A stretch of DNA of 64,000 nucleotides, taken from positions 104,831 to 168,830 of the forward strand of contig CARUPR010000002.1 of the NCBI GenBank assembly GCA_949077035.1, in the 5' to 3' direction. The first letter of the stretch is position 1. The number at the start of each line of letters is the position of its first letter. Positions 1 to 9,200 of the stretch are shown piece by piece. The notes under the pieces are model-generated. The model did not search any database, was not told the origin of the DNA, and saw nothing but the letters and a program-made list of their open reading frames with translations. This stretch comes from an uncultured Eubacteriales bacterium (GTDB taxonomy: Bacteria; Bacillota; Clostridia; Christensenellales; UBA1242). Position numbers and translations under genes: made by a program.

Positions 1-56
1 AGGTTAAGAATGTTGTAATTGATGTAAAAGATGGCTCGATTTATTTAAAATTTTAA
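1..56 (+). CDS. C-terminal end of an upstream gene (partial)
   Basis: An open frame enters from the left edge and ends at a TAA at 54-56. It gives the 17-residue tail VKNVVIDVKDGSIYLKF. Only this tail is visible, so no family can be named. A plus-strand gene ending here fits the terminator-like A/T-rich stretch and the repeat copy that follow. Confidence 0.4.
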   Translation, partial: VKNVVIDVKDGSIYLKF

Positions 57-171
57 CAATAGATAGAAAACAAAAAATAAACTAAATTAGACTAAAAACA
101 CAGAAAATTTGCAAAAAAATAAGATTTTTAATTAAATTCTTATAATTTTGGATATTTTTTGTGTTTTTTTT

Positions 172-267
172 AACATAAGATAGGCAAACGCAATGTGAGT
201 GCTTTATTATGTGCGCAAGAAATAAAATGTTCTTTTTGTGAAACATTGCGAGAACTTTCTTTTTTAA
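172..267 (+). repeat. Two copies of the ~40-bp terminator-associated repeat
   Basis: Positions 172-212 hold ATAAGATAGGCA followed by GTGAGTGCTTT. A second, more diverged copy (213-267) ends in GCGAGAACTTTCTTTTTT. Both read in the direction of the upstream gene, just after a T-rich stretch at 156-173. AGGCA and TGCTT of the first copy can pair as a short stem. Confidence 0.6.
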
Positions 268-281
268 TTTTGCTTAAAAGG

Positions 282-309
282 TTGACATTTTATCGGGGGG
301 GGGTATAAT
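282..309 (+). promoter_or_regulatory. Promoter of the lipoprotein gene with a G9 tract in its spacer
   Basis: A perfect TTGACA (282-287) and a perfect TATAAT (304-309) are separated by 16 bp. Nine of those bases are an uninterrupted G run (295-303) that directly abuts the -10 box. A slip of one G would give the optimal 17-bp spacer. The ribosome site AAAGGAG lies at 325-331, ahead of the ATG at 345. Confidence 0.75.
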
Positions 310-344
310 ATAGGAAATGAAAGTAAAGGAGCAAAAGAGAAGAA

Positions 345-872
345 ATGAAAAAAGCACTTAATGTAATGTTGGTTTTATGTTTAATTTGTTGCGGTTTTAT
401 GCTTTCTGCGTGCGGTGGCAGTCAACCTGGAAAACTTAATTTTAATTATGAATCAAATAGGACAAAGATGGATTCTAATGCTGAACTTGATTTGTATTGT
501 GATGCTGAAATATTTTTAAATGTAAAAAACGATACAAAAGATACTGTTACAATAGTTAAAGACAAATTTACATTGAGTTTTATTGCACCTCATTGGGTAA
601 GTTATGGCCTATATAATGTAAATTTTATGGATGTTGTCTATGTCGACCAATCAATTATAATGAAAGATAGCATGGGAACTGAAATTTCATCGTATATAGA
701 TTTAGAATCAGGGAAACAAATATCTGTTCTTTTAAAATTTACAGATGATAAATTAATTTATGATTCTTTTTATACTGTGAATAGTCCACACATTGAAGAA
801 ATGTATAGGACAAAATTTGAATTGCGATATGGAGAAAAAGTGATTTGGGAAGGCCTATTGAATAAAATATAA
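345..872 (+). CDS. Predicted lipoprotein, unknown function
   Basis: This 175-residue protein has a classical lipoprotein signal peptide: MKK, a hydrophobic core, then the lipobox LSAC with Cys23 as the predicted lipidation site. The mature part is mostly beta-rich with alternating polar and hydrophobic residues and resembles a small immunoglobulin-like fold. I recognise no specific family. It stands alone, with its own promoter upstream and a hairpin downstream. After lipidation by Lgt (present at 60928) it should be anchored on the outer face of the membrane. The G9 tract in its promoter is unusual and could make its expression variable. Confidence 0.8.
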   Translation: MKKALNVMLVLCLICCGFMLSACGGSQPGKLNFNYESNRTKMDSNAELDLYCDAEIFLNVKNDTKDTVTIVKDKFTLSFIAPHWVSYGLYNVNFMDVVYVDQSIIMKDSMGTEISSYIDLESGKQISVLLKFTDDKLIYDSFYTVNSPHIEEMYRTKFELRYGEKVIWEGLLNKI

Positions 873-905
873 AAAAAATACAAAAATAAAAAGCATTTGA
901 AGTTT

Positions 906-936
906 TGAGGTGTACCTCAGTTTTGAATGTTTTTTT
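906..936 (+). terminator. Intrinsic terminator after the lipoprotein gene
   Basis: The palindrome TGAGGT-GT-ACCTCA (906-919) is followed ten bases later by a seven-T run (930-936). The stem is short, so confidence is moderate. Confidence 0.5.
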
Positions 937-957
937 GTTGTTTATTGTGATTAATAT

Positions 958-986
958 TTGCGCTATACGAAATTATATGTTATAAT
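958..986 (+). promoter_or_regulatory. hflX promoter giving a predicted leaderless mRNA
   Basis: TTGCGC (958-963), a 17-bp spacer, then TGT-TATAAT with the -10 hexamer at 981-986. The ATG is at 993, seven bases past the -10 box. Transcription should therefore start on or beside the A of the start codon. There is no ribosome-binding sequence in the gap. Confidence 0.65.
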
Positions 987-992
987 AACATC

Positions 993-2096
993 ATGAAAAG
1001 TAATATTATAGAAAAAGAAAACGCAATAGTTGTTGTGGTTGCAGTCAAGAAAGAAGATAATATTGAAAGAAAAACAAAGGAGATAAATCGCCTTTGTTAT
1101 TCTGCCGACCTTAATGTGATTGATAATTTTTATCAAAAGGTGAAAGATTTTAATAAGAGGACTGTTATTGGGACGGGAAAAGTTGAGGAAATAAAAGAGT
1201 ATATTGCTTCTTGTGAGGAAATAGTCGATGTTGTGATTGTTGACTATCCGCTCACAGGTTCTCAAATGAAAAATCTTGCCGATGAATTTAAAACAAAGGT
1301 CATTGATAGGGTTGGGCTTATCATTGATATTTTTGCACGAGGTGCTAGGTCAAGAGAGGCAAAATTGCAGGTTAAACTTGCACAAGACCTCTATCTTTTG
1401 CCAAGGCTTTCTCAAATGCAGGGGACAAGTGGCAGGTTTGGAAGCGCTGGTGTGGGCATGAGAGGTCCGGGTGAAACCAAGCTTGAGCTTAATAGGCGAA
1501 TATTAGAACGTGAAATGGATAATTTAAAAGCACAAATTGAAAAAATAAAAACACAAAGGCAGTCAACGCGAAGAGAAAGACTGAAATCAAATCTTCCTAA
1601 AATAGCCTTGGTAGGTTATACAAACTCTGGTAAATCATCACTTCTCAACACTTTGGTAAAAGAGAATATATATGCTGATGACAAGTTTTTTGCCACCTTA
1701 GATACAACCACAAGAAAGCTCTATTTAGGGGATGGCAAATATGCCGTGCTTACAGACACTGTTGGTTTTATTTCTGACCTTCCTCATCAACTTGTTGACG
1801 CATTTTCTTCAACTCTTGAAGAGGCAGCTGATGCCGATTTATTATTGCATGTTGTGGATGTTTCCCTTGACAAAAATATTGACGGAAAGAAGGAATTTGA
1901 AATCAATATGGCGGTTACAAACAAGCTTCTTGATGAGCTTGGTGCAACACAAAATAGAATAGTAATTTTAAACAAATGTGACTTGTTGGCAAAGCCAACG
2001 GAAATAAAGGAAAACCAAATTTTATTATCAGCAAAAAAAGGGCAGGGATTAAATCGTCTGCTTGATATGGTGAAAAATAGACTTAATTTAGATTAA
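993..2096 (+). CDS. hflX: GTPase HflX
   Basis: HflX is a ribosome-associated GTPase that splits stalled or hibernating 70S ribosomes under stress. The 367-residue protein has the HflX N-terminal domain with the family motif GPGETKLELNRR (around residue 160). The G domain follows, with the P-loop GYTNSGKSS (about 207-215), the G3 segment DTVGF, NKCDLL for guanine recognition, and SAKKG. The length is near the lower end for the family, mostly from a short C-terminus. The ATG at 993 is the only start without overlapping the -10 box, and it appears to be read from a leaderless mRNA. It is convergent with the DUF1858 gene, only 10 bp apart. Confidence 0.95.
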   Translation: MKSNIIEKENAIVVVVAVKKEDNIERKTKEINRLCYSADLNVIDNFYQKVKDFNKRTVIGTGKVEEIKEYIASCEEIVDVVIVDYPLTGSQMKNLADEFKTKVIDRVGLIIDIFARGARSREAKLQVKLAQDLYLLPRLSQMQGTSGRFGSAGVGMRGPGETKLELNRRILEREMDNLKAQIEKIKTQRQSTRRERLKSNLPKIALVGYTNSGKSSLLNTLVKENIYADDKFFATLDTTTRKLYLGDGKYAVLTDTVGFISDLPHQLVDAFSSTLEEAADADLLLHVVDVSLDKNIDGKKEFEINMAVTNKLLDELGATQNRIVILNKCDLLAKPTEIKENQILLSAKKGQGLNRLLDMVKNRLNLD

Positions 2097-2106
2097 TTAA
2101 ATTAAA

Positions 2107-2337
2107 TCATTTCTTATTTAAATTATTGTAAGTTTCATTTAATTTTTCAATTAAGAAATCAACATCAACTTGGTGCACATATGCGGCTTCTTCAATTGTT
2201 TCTTCCATTCCTAAATGGCAAAAAATACAATGCATACCAAAGCCCATAAAGATATCACCCAAACTTTCATCAAGTTTGATGACATCATCAATTATCATAT
2301 CTTTGGTGATTGGTTGTTTTAATTTATTCTTTTTCAT
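2107..2337 (-). CDS. DUF1858-domain protein (redox-disulfide type)
   Basis: This 76-residue protein is nearly all DUF1858, the domain found in ScdA-like and hybrid-cluster-associated proteins. It carries the conserved MHCIFCHLGM segment with a CxxC pair, expected to bind a metal or form a redox disulfide. I chose the ATG at 2337 rather than the longer TTG frame, because the -10 box TATAAT occupies 2344-2349. A start upstream would lie inside the promoter. Substrate and partner are unknown; a role in redox or Fe-S/NO repair is only what the family suggests. Confidence 0.85.
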   Translation of the reverse strand: MKKNKLKQPITKDMIIDDVIKLDESLGDIFMGFGMHCIFCHLGMEETIEEAAYVHQVDVDFLIEKLNETYNNLNKK

Positions 2338-2343
2338 AGTTTG

Positions 2344-2373
2344 ATTATAGGACAAAATTTAAAAATTGTCAAA
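2344..2373 (-). promoter_or_regulatory. Promoter of the DUF1858 gene, predicted leaderless
   Basis: On the minus strand TTGACA (2373-2368) and TATAAT (2349-2344) are both perfect, with an 18-bp spacer. Six bases separate the -10 box from the ATG at 2337. This is the clearest leaderless arrangement in the window, and it decides the start codon. Confidence 0.8.
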
Positions 2374-2433
2374 AAAAATAAATAAATTTTTAAAATAAGT
2401 TCTAAATCAAAAATTATAAAATAAATTATTACT

Positions 2434-3135
2434 ATGGAAAAGATAAGCAATATAATTTCAAAAAAAGTAATATCACTTGATAATGCAAATCAGGTGGGAT
2501 ATGTTGTCAATGTAATTTTTGACGAACGTGTAAAATTTTTCACAGGTCTAATCATTATTGATGATGAAAGTGAAAATTCTTTTGTGCTGCAAAGGGAAGA
2601 TATTTATTCAATGGGTGATGAAACCATAATGATTAAATCGGCAGATTGTCTGCAATATAATATTTCAAGCACATCAAACAATCCAGTTGGTAAAACTGTT
2701 TATGATAGTCATGGAAATTGTTTGGGCAGGGTTTGTGATGTTGAATTAAGTGGAAAGGTGGTGAAAAAGATTATCACAAACTTTTGTGAATTTCCTCAGC
2801 GTTTTGTCAGAAAATCTGGTGATAATTTTCTGATTTATGGAATTTATAAAAAGGAAAAAGAAAAATCATTTAAAGAAAAAGTTGAAATTGCAGGTGCGGC
2901 AAATTTGCCAAAAGCCACTATTGCTCAAACTTTAAATGGTGAATTTGTCAGACCAGAAAGCCCAACCAGAATTTTTGTCAACTCAAATCTTTTGCTTGGA
3001 AAGGTGATAACAAGTGATATTTTTGGGTTTAATAATGAGTTGGTTGCCAAGAAAAATGATGTTATAAGTAAAAAAATTATAAGCAAAGCTAAAGCACATA
3101 ATAAGCTAAATTTGCTCAGTTATTATAGTAAATAG
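2434..3135 (+). CDS. PRC-barrel-like protein
   Basis: The 233-residue protein has two PRC-barrel-like segments. The first covers about residues 5-75 (KKVISLDNANQVGYVVNVIF) and the second about 85-140 (GKTVYDSHGNCLGRVCDVEL). The C-terminal third starts with VNSNLLLGKVITSDIFG and looks like a third, partial barrel. PRC barrels bind RNA or protein partners, as in RimM and YlmC/SpoVID-type proteins, but this one cannot be assigned. There is no signal peptide, so it is cytoplasmic. The start has no ribosome site, and A/T-rich -10-like hexamers (TAAAAT 2417-2422, TAAATT 2422-2427) lie just upstream, so it may also be leaderless. It is divergent from DUF1858. Confidence 0.75.
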   Translation: MEKISNIISKKVISLDNANQVGYVVNVIFDERVKFFTGLIIIDDESENSFVLQREDIYSMGDETIMIKSADCLQYNISSTSNNPVGKTVYDSHGNCLGRVCDVELSGKVVKKIITNFCEFPQRFVRKSGDNFLIYGIYKKEKEKSFKEKVEIAGAANLPKATIAQTLNGEFVRPESPTRIFVNSNLLLGKVITSDIFGFNNELVAKKNDVISKKIISKAKAHNKLNLLSYYSK

Positions 3136-3152
3136 ACAAAAATATTAAAAAA

Positions 3153-3187
3153 AACAGCGATTTTATTGAATTTTCGTTGTTTTTTTA
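3153..3187 (+). terminator. Intrinsic terminator after the PRC-barrel gene
   Basis: ACAGCGA (3154-3160) pairs with TCGTTGT (3174-3180), with one G-U pair, and runs into a T stretch. The rest of the gap to 3425 is very AT-rich. It holds an AT palindrome at 3255-3283 (TAATTATT/AATAATTA) with no clear function. Confidence 0.7.
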
Positions 3188-3425
3188 TTTAATTTTGCTT
3201 TTATTTAATTTAAAAAATTCAAATTTTAATTGTCAAACTTTTTTGTCTGTTTATTAATTATTATATTTATATATAAATAATTATATTTTTTATTAAAATA
3301 TTTGTTTAATCGTTTGTATTTTTGATGTGATTTGTAGTAAAATAAATGTGAAAGAAATTTTGAAAACTTTATTACTATTTTACTGAGTTAATTTTCTTTG
3401 CATTGTTTGGTTAAGTGAGGTGGAA

Positions 3426-6107
3426 ATGGTTAGAATTATTCCAAGAAGAACAAAAGTTAAACTTGAATTTGTTAGAGGATTTACAGGTATTGACTTATTG
3501 ATAGCTGTTGTTGCTGTTGCCATTTTAGTTGTGCTTGCTGCTTCAAACTTTCCTGGACATATTTGGATTGCAATGGTTTGGGCTATTTTTGCGCTTTCAT
3601 TGTTTTTTAAAATTGCTGATAGTGATAGATTTTATGTGACAATGGTGCATCTTGCCAGATATTCTCTTCAAAAGAAAAAATATGAAAAGGCCCCTAAAAA
3701 TGGAAAAGCCAATATGAAAGATATCATTCCTTTTGAGTCAATTCATGAAGATAGATTTATTTCTTATGGAAGTTATTATGCAGGTGTTTTAGAGGTCAGC
3801 CCAATCCTATTTGGGCTTTTGAATGAATATAGCCAAAACAATGTAATTGATGTTGGTTTTGGAAATGCTCTGAGAAGAATTGAAGAGTCGCAGGTTTGTG
3901 AACTTATCAAAATCAATAAAGCAATGGTGCTTGACAACTATGCATATCTTGAAAATAAAAAATACGACAGGCTTTTGGACCAACTTTATGAAAAACAGAT
4001 GTCACAAAAAGAAATTGATGCCAGAGCCCCAATCTTTGAAGAAAGGGTAAATTTTATTGAAAACAAAAACAGAGATGAAAAAATTTATAAGGACTTTTTC
4101 TATCTTGTTGTTATGGGCAAAGATTTAGAGGCAATTGACAATACTTTAAGTGGTATGGCAAGCAATTTTATTTCCTGCCTCACTCCAGTTGTGACAAAAA
4201 GATTGACAGGTGCAGACCTTGCAATCTTCTTAAAGGCAAATTACAATAGAGAGTTTAATGAAAGAGAACTTGAAAATATCCCATATTCTGATTATGTAAA
4301 ATGGGCGACACCAGACACAATCAAATTTTCATCAGCAAAATACAAAGTTGATGGTGTGGGATACAGGACTTTTGCTTTAAATGAATATCCTTTGCAGGTA
4401 GGCAATGCTTGGGGTGCATCATTCTTCCTTCTTGATAAAACCAAAGTGGTAATGAAATTTCAAAAGGCTCCAAAATTTCAATCTGAGAAAAAGATTGATA
4501 AGGCCATCATGGATATGGAAACAAAACTTTATAGAACTGGAAAAAGCAGTACCAGAATTGAAATTGAAACACATCTTGATACTTTAAGAAATCTTCTTCA
4601 AGAACTTAAAACTTCAAACCAACAATTATTTGACGTAAACACATTTGTCACTTGTGAAGATTCTGCAAGAAAGGAAATTAAATCAATGCTTAAGCAGGAA
4701 GGTTTCCGCTATACAGAATTGTTTGCAAGACAAATTGACGCCTTTATCAGCACTGGTATTTCAATGAGAGATAATATTAAAGAGCTTCAAAGAGGTATTC
4801 CAACTTATACTCTTGCAGGTGCATTCCCATTTATTTCATCAGAACTTCAAGATGAGGGTGGTGTTTATATTGGTGACAATATTTATCCGGTATTTGTAGA
4901 CTTCTTTGCAAGAAATGCTCAACGTGTCAATTCAAACATGATGATTATTGGAAAGTCTGGTTCTGGTAAATCGTTTGCGACAAAGACACTTCTTGCAAAC
5001 TTTGCAGCCGATAATACAAAGATTTTCATTGTTGACCCTGAAAAGGAATATGCAGAACTATCAGAAAGTCTTCATGGAAAGATGATTGATGTAGGTTCTT
5101 CATTGCAGGGTATCATCAATCCTTTCAATATCATTCGTGCTCTTGATAAAGATGATGATGAAGAAATGCCAATTGAGCTTAATCAGGCCGAGGCAATAAA
5201 AGTCAAGAAAGATGATTCATTTAATCAGCACCTTCAATTCCTTGAACAATTTTTCAGAACAATCTTGCAAGGTATTTCATCAGATGCTTTTGAAATGATT
5301 AATACATTGATTCTTGAAATGTATGAAAACTTTAATATCAATGAATATACCGACCTTAAGAAATTGAAACCAACAGATTATCCAACCTTTGATGACCTTT
5401 ATAAACTTCTTACAAAAAAACTTGAGGAAGCAAAAGAAGAGTTTGTGCTAAACAATTTGAGAGTTGCTCAGGCATATATTAGAAAATTTGCCAAAGGCGG
5501 AAGAAATGCCAACCTTTGGAATGGTCCAACTTCTATTGAAACCAATGAAAACTTTGTATGTTTCAACTTCCAATCATTGATTGCTGGAAATAATGAAATG
5601 CTTACAAATGCGCAGATGCTTTTGGTATTTAAGTATATTGAAAGTGAAGTTATAAACAATAAAGATTATAATGAAATTCATGCAACCAATCGTAAAATTA
5701 TCGTAGTTGTCGATGAAGCCCACTTATTTATCAACCCTCGATATCCAATCGCTTTAAACTTTATGACAAGCATGGCAAAACGTATCCGTAAGTATGGCGG
5801 TATGCAGATTGTTATTACACAGAATATTAATGACTTTGTTGGTTCTGAAGAAATTAAACGTCAGTCAACAGCGGTTATTAATGCCTGTCAATATTCATTG
5901 ATTTTTTCGCTTTCACCAAATGACGTAAACGACCTTATCGAGCTTTATAAAAACTCTGGTGGTATAAACAAAGCGGAAAGAAATAGTATTGTAAGTGCAG
6001 GGGTTGGTCAGGCATTTGTTATCACTTCTCCAACAGCAAGAACAATGGTGCAAATTAGACCTCTTCCTTATGTTTATTCAATTATTGAAAAGAGAAAAAA
6101 GAAATAA
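3426..6107 (+). CDS. Orphan VirB4-like (TraC/ConE-type) ATPase with N-terminal membrane segments
   Basis: The 893-residue protein belongs to the VirB4 family, the ATPases that energise type IV secretion and conjugation. The N-terminus (RIIPRRTKVKLEF, then two membrane segments at about 15-60) resembles the PrgI/VirB3-like module often placed before or fused to VirB4. The ATPase half has Walker A IIGKSGSGKSF (about 505-515) and Walker B IIVVVDEAHLF (about 757-767). A sensor segment, VITQNINDF, follows. The ATG at 3426 is chosen because GAGGTGG (3417-3423) lies ahead of it; a GTG at 3420 overlaps that ribosome site. No relaxase, coupling protein, VirB6 or transfer origin is nearby. The next gene downstream is an 11-kb surface lipoprotein. 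The substrate is therefore unknown. Confidence 0.9.
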   Translation: MVRIIPRRTKVKLEFVRGFTGIDLLIAVVAVAILVVLAASNFPGHIWIAMVWAIFALSLFFKIADSDRFYVTMVHLARYSLQKKKYEKAPKNGKANMKDIIPFESIHEDRFISYGSYYAGVLEVSPILFGLLNEYSQNNVIDVGFGNALRRIEESQVCELIKINKAMVLDNYAYLENKKYDRLLDQLYEKQMSQKEIDARAPIFEERVNFIENKNRDEKIYKDFFYLVVMGKDLEAIDNTLSGMASNFISCLTPVVTKRLTGADLAIFLKANYNREFNERELENIPYSDYVKWATPDTIKFSSAKYKVDGVGYRTFALNEYPLQVGNAWGASFFLLDKTKVVMKFQKAPKFQSEKKIDKAIMDMETKLYRTGKSSTRIEIETHLDTLRNLLQELKTSNQQLFDVNTFVTCEDSARKEIKSMLKQEGFRYTELFARQIDAFISTGISMRDNIKELQRGIPTYTLAGAFPFISSELQDEGGVYIGDNIYPVFVDFFARNAQRVNSNMMIIGKSGSGKSFATKTLLANFAADNTKIFIVDPEKEYAELSESLHGKMIDVGSSLQGIINPFNIIRALDKDDDEEMPIELNQAEAIKVKKDDSFNQHLQFLEQFFRTILQGISSDAFEMINTLILEMYENFNINEYTDLKKLKPTDYPTFDDLYKLLTKKLEEAKEEFVLNNLRVAQAYIRKFAKGGRNANLWNGPTSIETNENFVCFNFQSLIAGNNEMLTNAQMLLVFKYIESEVINNKDYNEIHATNRKIIVVVDEAHLFINPRYPIALNFMTSMAKRIRKYGGMQIVITQNINDFVGSEEIKRQSTAVINACQYSLIFSLSPNDVNDLIELYKNSGGINKAERNSIVSAGVGQAFVITSPTARTMVQIRPLPYVYSIIEKRKKK

Positions 6108-6137
6108 AATAAGGTTGAAAAAATTAATTAAAAATTG

Positions 6138-6217
6138 TTTACATTCAGTCAAAATTATAAGTTTTTATTAAATTTTGACTGAAATTGTAAATTATCTGAA
6201 ATTTGATAATTTATCAA
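6138..6217. promoter_or_regulatory. Long inverted repeat and palindrome ahead of the giant gene
   Basis: TTTACA plus TTCAGTCAAAATT (6138-6156) is mirrored by AATTTTGACTGAA (6171-6183) and, after a 2-nt bulge, TGTAAA (6186-6191). That makes a 19-bp stem with a 14-nt loop and no T-run, so it is a poor terminator. A second perfect palindrome, TTGATAA-T-TTATCAA, lies at 6203-6217. Both could be operator or mRNA-processing sites between the VirB4-like gene and the giant gene. Confidence 0.5.
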
Positions 6218-6282
6218 GTTTTACAAAAAAAATAAGAAAAAACATTGATTTTTTGATAAAAAAACAAAAAAAGGATATGTAA

Positions 6283-9200
6283 ATGGTAAAATCAAGAAAA
6301 CTTAGTATTTTAATATTTAGTTTATTACTTGTTTTGGCAAGTCTTATTTTTGCGTCTTGTGGAAAATTGGATTATTCAAAAACATATCTCTCTTCTTCAA
6401 ATGGTGATTATATAGAACTTTTTGTTGAAGAAGAAAAAGAATTGTCCATAACAATAAATAATCCTGTTGATAAAATGAACAGGGGAATCACATTCTCTCA
6501 ATCAAACCCTTTGGTTGCAAATGTGACGCAGATTGCAAATCAAAACAATACCACTACATATTCAATTGTTGGACTTTCAGGCGGAAAAACTATTGTTGAT
6601 TTTGTTTCAATAGAGGGCAGAAAGTCACTATCAATCACAATAAATGTCAAAGAATTTTCAAATACTTTAGAGAAAGGCGAAAACAGTCTTTATCTTTCAA
6701 AAACTAAACAATTAAAACCTACTTCCAATGATTTCAAATTTAAAGATAGTGCAACTGAAAGAAATCTTGAATTTTACTTTTATGGAAAAACCTCAAATAG
6801 CGGGTTGTTGACAGAAGAAGATATCTTATCAAGTGATGGCTATTTAAATAATTTTGTAAACATACAAATCTATTCAATTGAAAATAATGATTATCTCATC
6901 TTTACAGATAAAGATGGGTTTTTGCATACTTTGGGCGAAGAGATTTTGGTTCTTGGTTCAAACAATGTCAGATATGAATTTATAGATGTGAGTATGGATG
7001 AAGAAGGTTTCTCTTTTGATACCACAAGGGCATCTGCGATTAATTATGGAAATAAATTTGCATTTTTGGCAAAATATGAAAACGCTAAGCTTGAAGAGGG
7101 CGAAGGAAATGGAAGGATATTTTGCGAAAGTGAATTTCATGTATTAAAGGATATTGTTGCAGAAGATTTTAAACATGAATATGGTTATAAAATTGATGAT
7201 GTGCCTTTCAAAGCAGGTGATGAAACCTCATTATATAAATTGGACAATCTTAAAGATGGCAAAATTACATTAATACCTCAATATAAAACTACAATCTTAG
7301 ACAATCCAATTCTTATTGGAAAAAGTGCAAACTATTTGACAGCTTATCTGCAATTAGAATTGCCAACTAATGAACTTTTAGAATTTGATTTTAATACAAA
7401 AGATAAAGATTTTGTAAATACAAACCTTATAGAAATTTTAAAAAATGGCGATAAGACAATTTATTATTTTGAAATTAATTGCAGCATAGGAAATCCAAGA
7501 AAGACTAAAATAGATTTCAATTTTTGGTATGATGGTTTTAAAAATAGTGATGATTCAAAAGTGAATTTCACTTATAGTATTGATGTTGATATCCGCATCA
7601 TTCCAATGACACTGCTTATAAACAACATAGATTTTGCTCAATTAAATAAGGTTTATAAATTTTATGATTATTATGCTTCAGAAAATTCAGGTTGGCAGGC
7701 TTTTAATTTCTCGGTTGTTCCTGAAGGTGCTGAGTATAATGTTTTAAAACTTGACCTTACAAATTCAAATCTTCAAATTAAATATAAAAATATAGTTTAT
7801 AGTGATACAATTGTTGAAATTAATGATTTGAAAGAACCTGTCTATGTAAAAGGGGTTGATAATGCCCAATTGACAGAGGCGGTGCAAAATCTTCCTGTGC
7901 AAATGGAATTTAATATCATTCAACAGGATAGACTTGAAACAAATATTCAATATGAAATTTTAAAGGGTGTGAGAGCTTTAAATTTTGAAACAGAAAATTT
8001 TAAAGAACTTATTTCTCTTGAGCGATACTCTGGTGAAAAACTTTTTGATGACATTTATGCTGATGCTGAATTCAATGGCATGACATTCACACTTGAATCG
8101 GGTAAGGATGTTGTAAAATTTGCTTATGATGAAGCAAACTTGTTTAATAAAGTTGGTGATAAGTATTATTTAAATATCAATTTAATGCCTCGTGACGTTG
8201 GTTCTGGCACATACTTGATTACTCTTGACAATGGCACAAGCACTCTTTTGACAATTGATGTCAGAGAAGGGCTTAATAGTTTAAGTTTGACAACAAAGAA
8301 TGAAGACAATTCTATTAAATTCAAAGAAGATAGCGAGAATTATTCATTAATATATCTTTTAAATAGAAATGCTCAATCTTATTTTGATGCAAAACTTATT
8401 GCAAATGATGAAATCAATTCAACTGCTATTGTTGATATTGACATTATAAATGATTCTTCTTCAATTTTTACTAGACTTCAAGAAGATGGAAGATATTTAA
8501 TCTATTCATCATTAAGTGGTCAAAACAACATTGTTTTCAAGGTGAAAGGTTATAAAATTGAAAACTTTGTTAAAAGAGAAATATTCTTTGAATATATAGT
8601 CAATCTTGTGACTTATGAGCTTGCCGAGAATTTGTTTGTCTATAAATTATCTGATGCTTATAATGATTCATATCCAATGCAGACCAATGCAAAATATGTA
8701 AATGTTTATGCGGGAACAAATAATCTTGATATAAGACAGGCAAAATTTGAGGTGAGATTAAAAAATCAAAACGCTTTGCTTTTCCAAAGTCAAAATCATG
8801 ATGAATCAAGACGTGGATTTGTTGCAGAGAAATTTAAACAAGAATTTTTATATTTTGAAAGCGACACTCCAATTACTAAAGATGGTGTGCCTGTAGATAG
8901 AATTTTTTATTCACAATATCAAAGCAATATTTATACAATAGGAAGGCTTGGCACTTTTGATGCTGAAAGGTTGATTTTTACATCATTAGGCAGCGGCGAG
9001 GTAAAACTTATTGCTCATGTTATGCAATTTAACAAGCTTTATTCTGAAACAATAAATATAAACATTTTGCCTTATGAAGAGGTGCAAAAGGTTTCACTTC
9101 AAGATACTGTAGATGAACTTGAATTTTCTGCATTTAAAAAAGAACGCAGCGTAATTGCCTTTCCTACAAATTCAACTGCAACAAACAGTGAGCTTGTCGC

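Noticed and set aside
3255..3283. AT palindrome as an operator
   Set aside because: It is pure A/T in an AT-rich gap, so pairing is likely by chance.
3426..6107. Integrated conjugative element
   Set aside because: Only a VirB4-like ATPase is present; no relaxase, coupling protein, integrase or attachment repeats were found.
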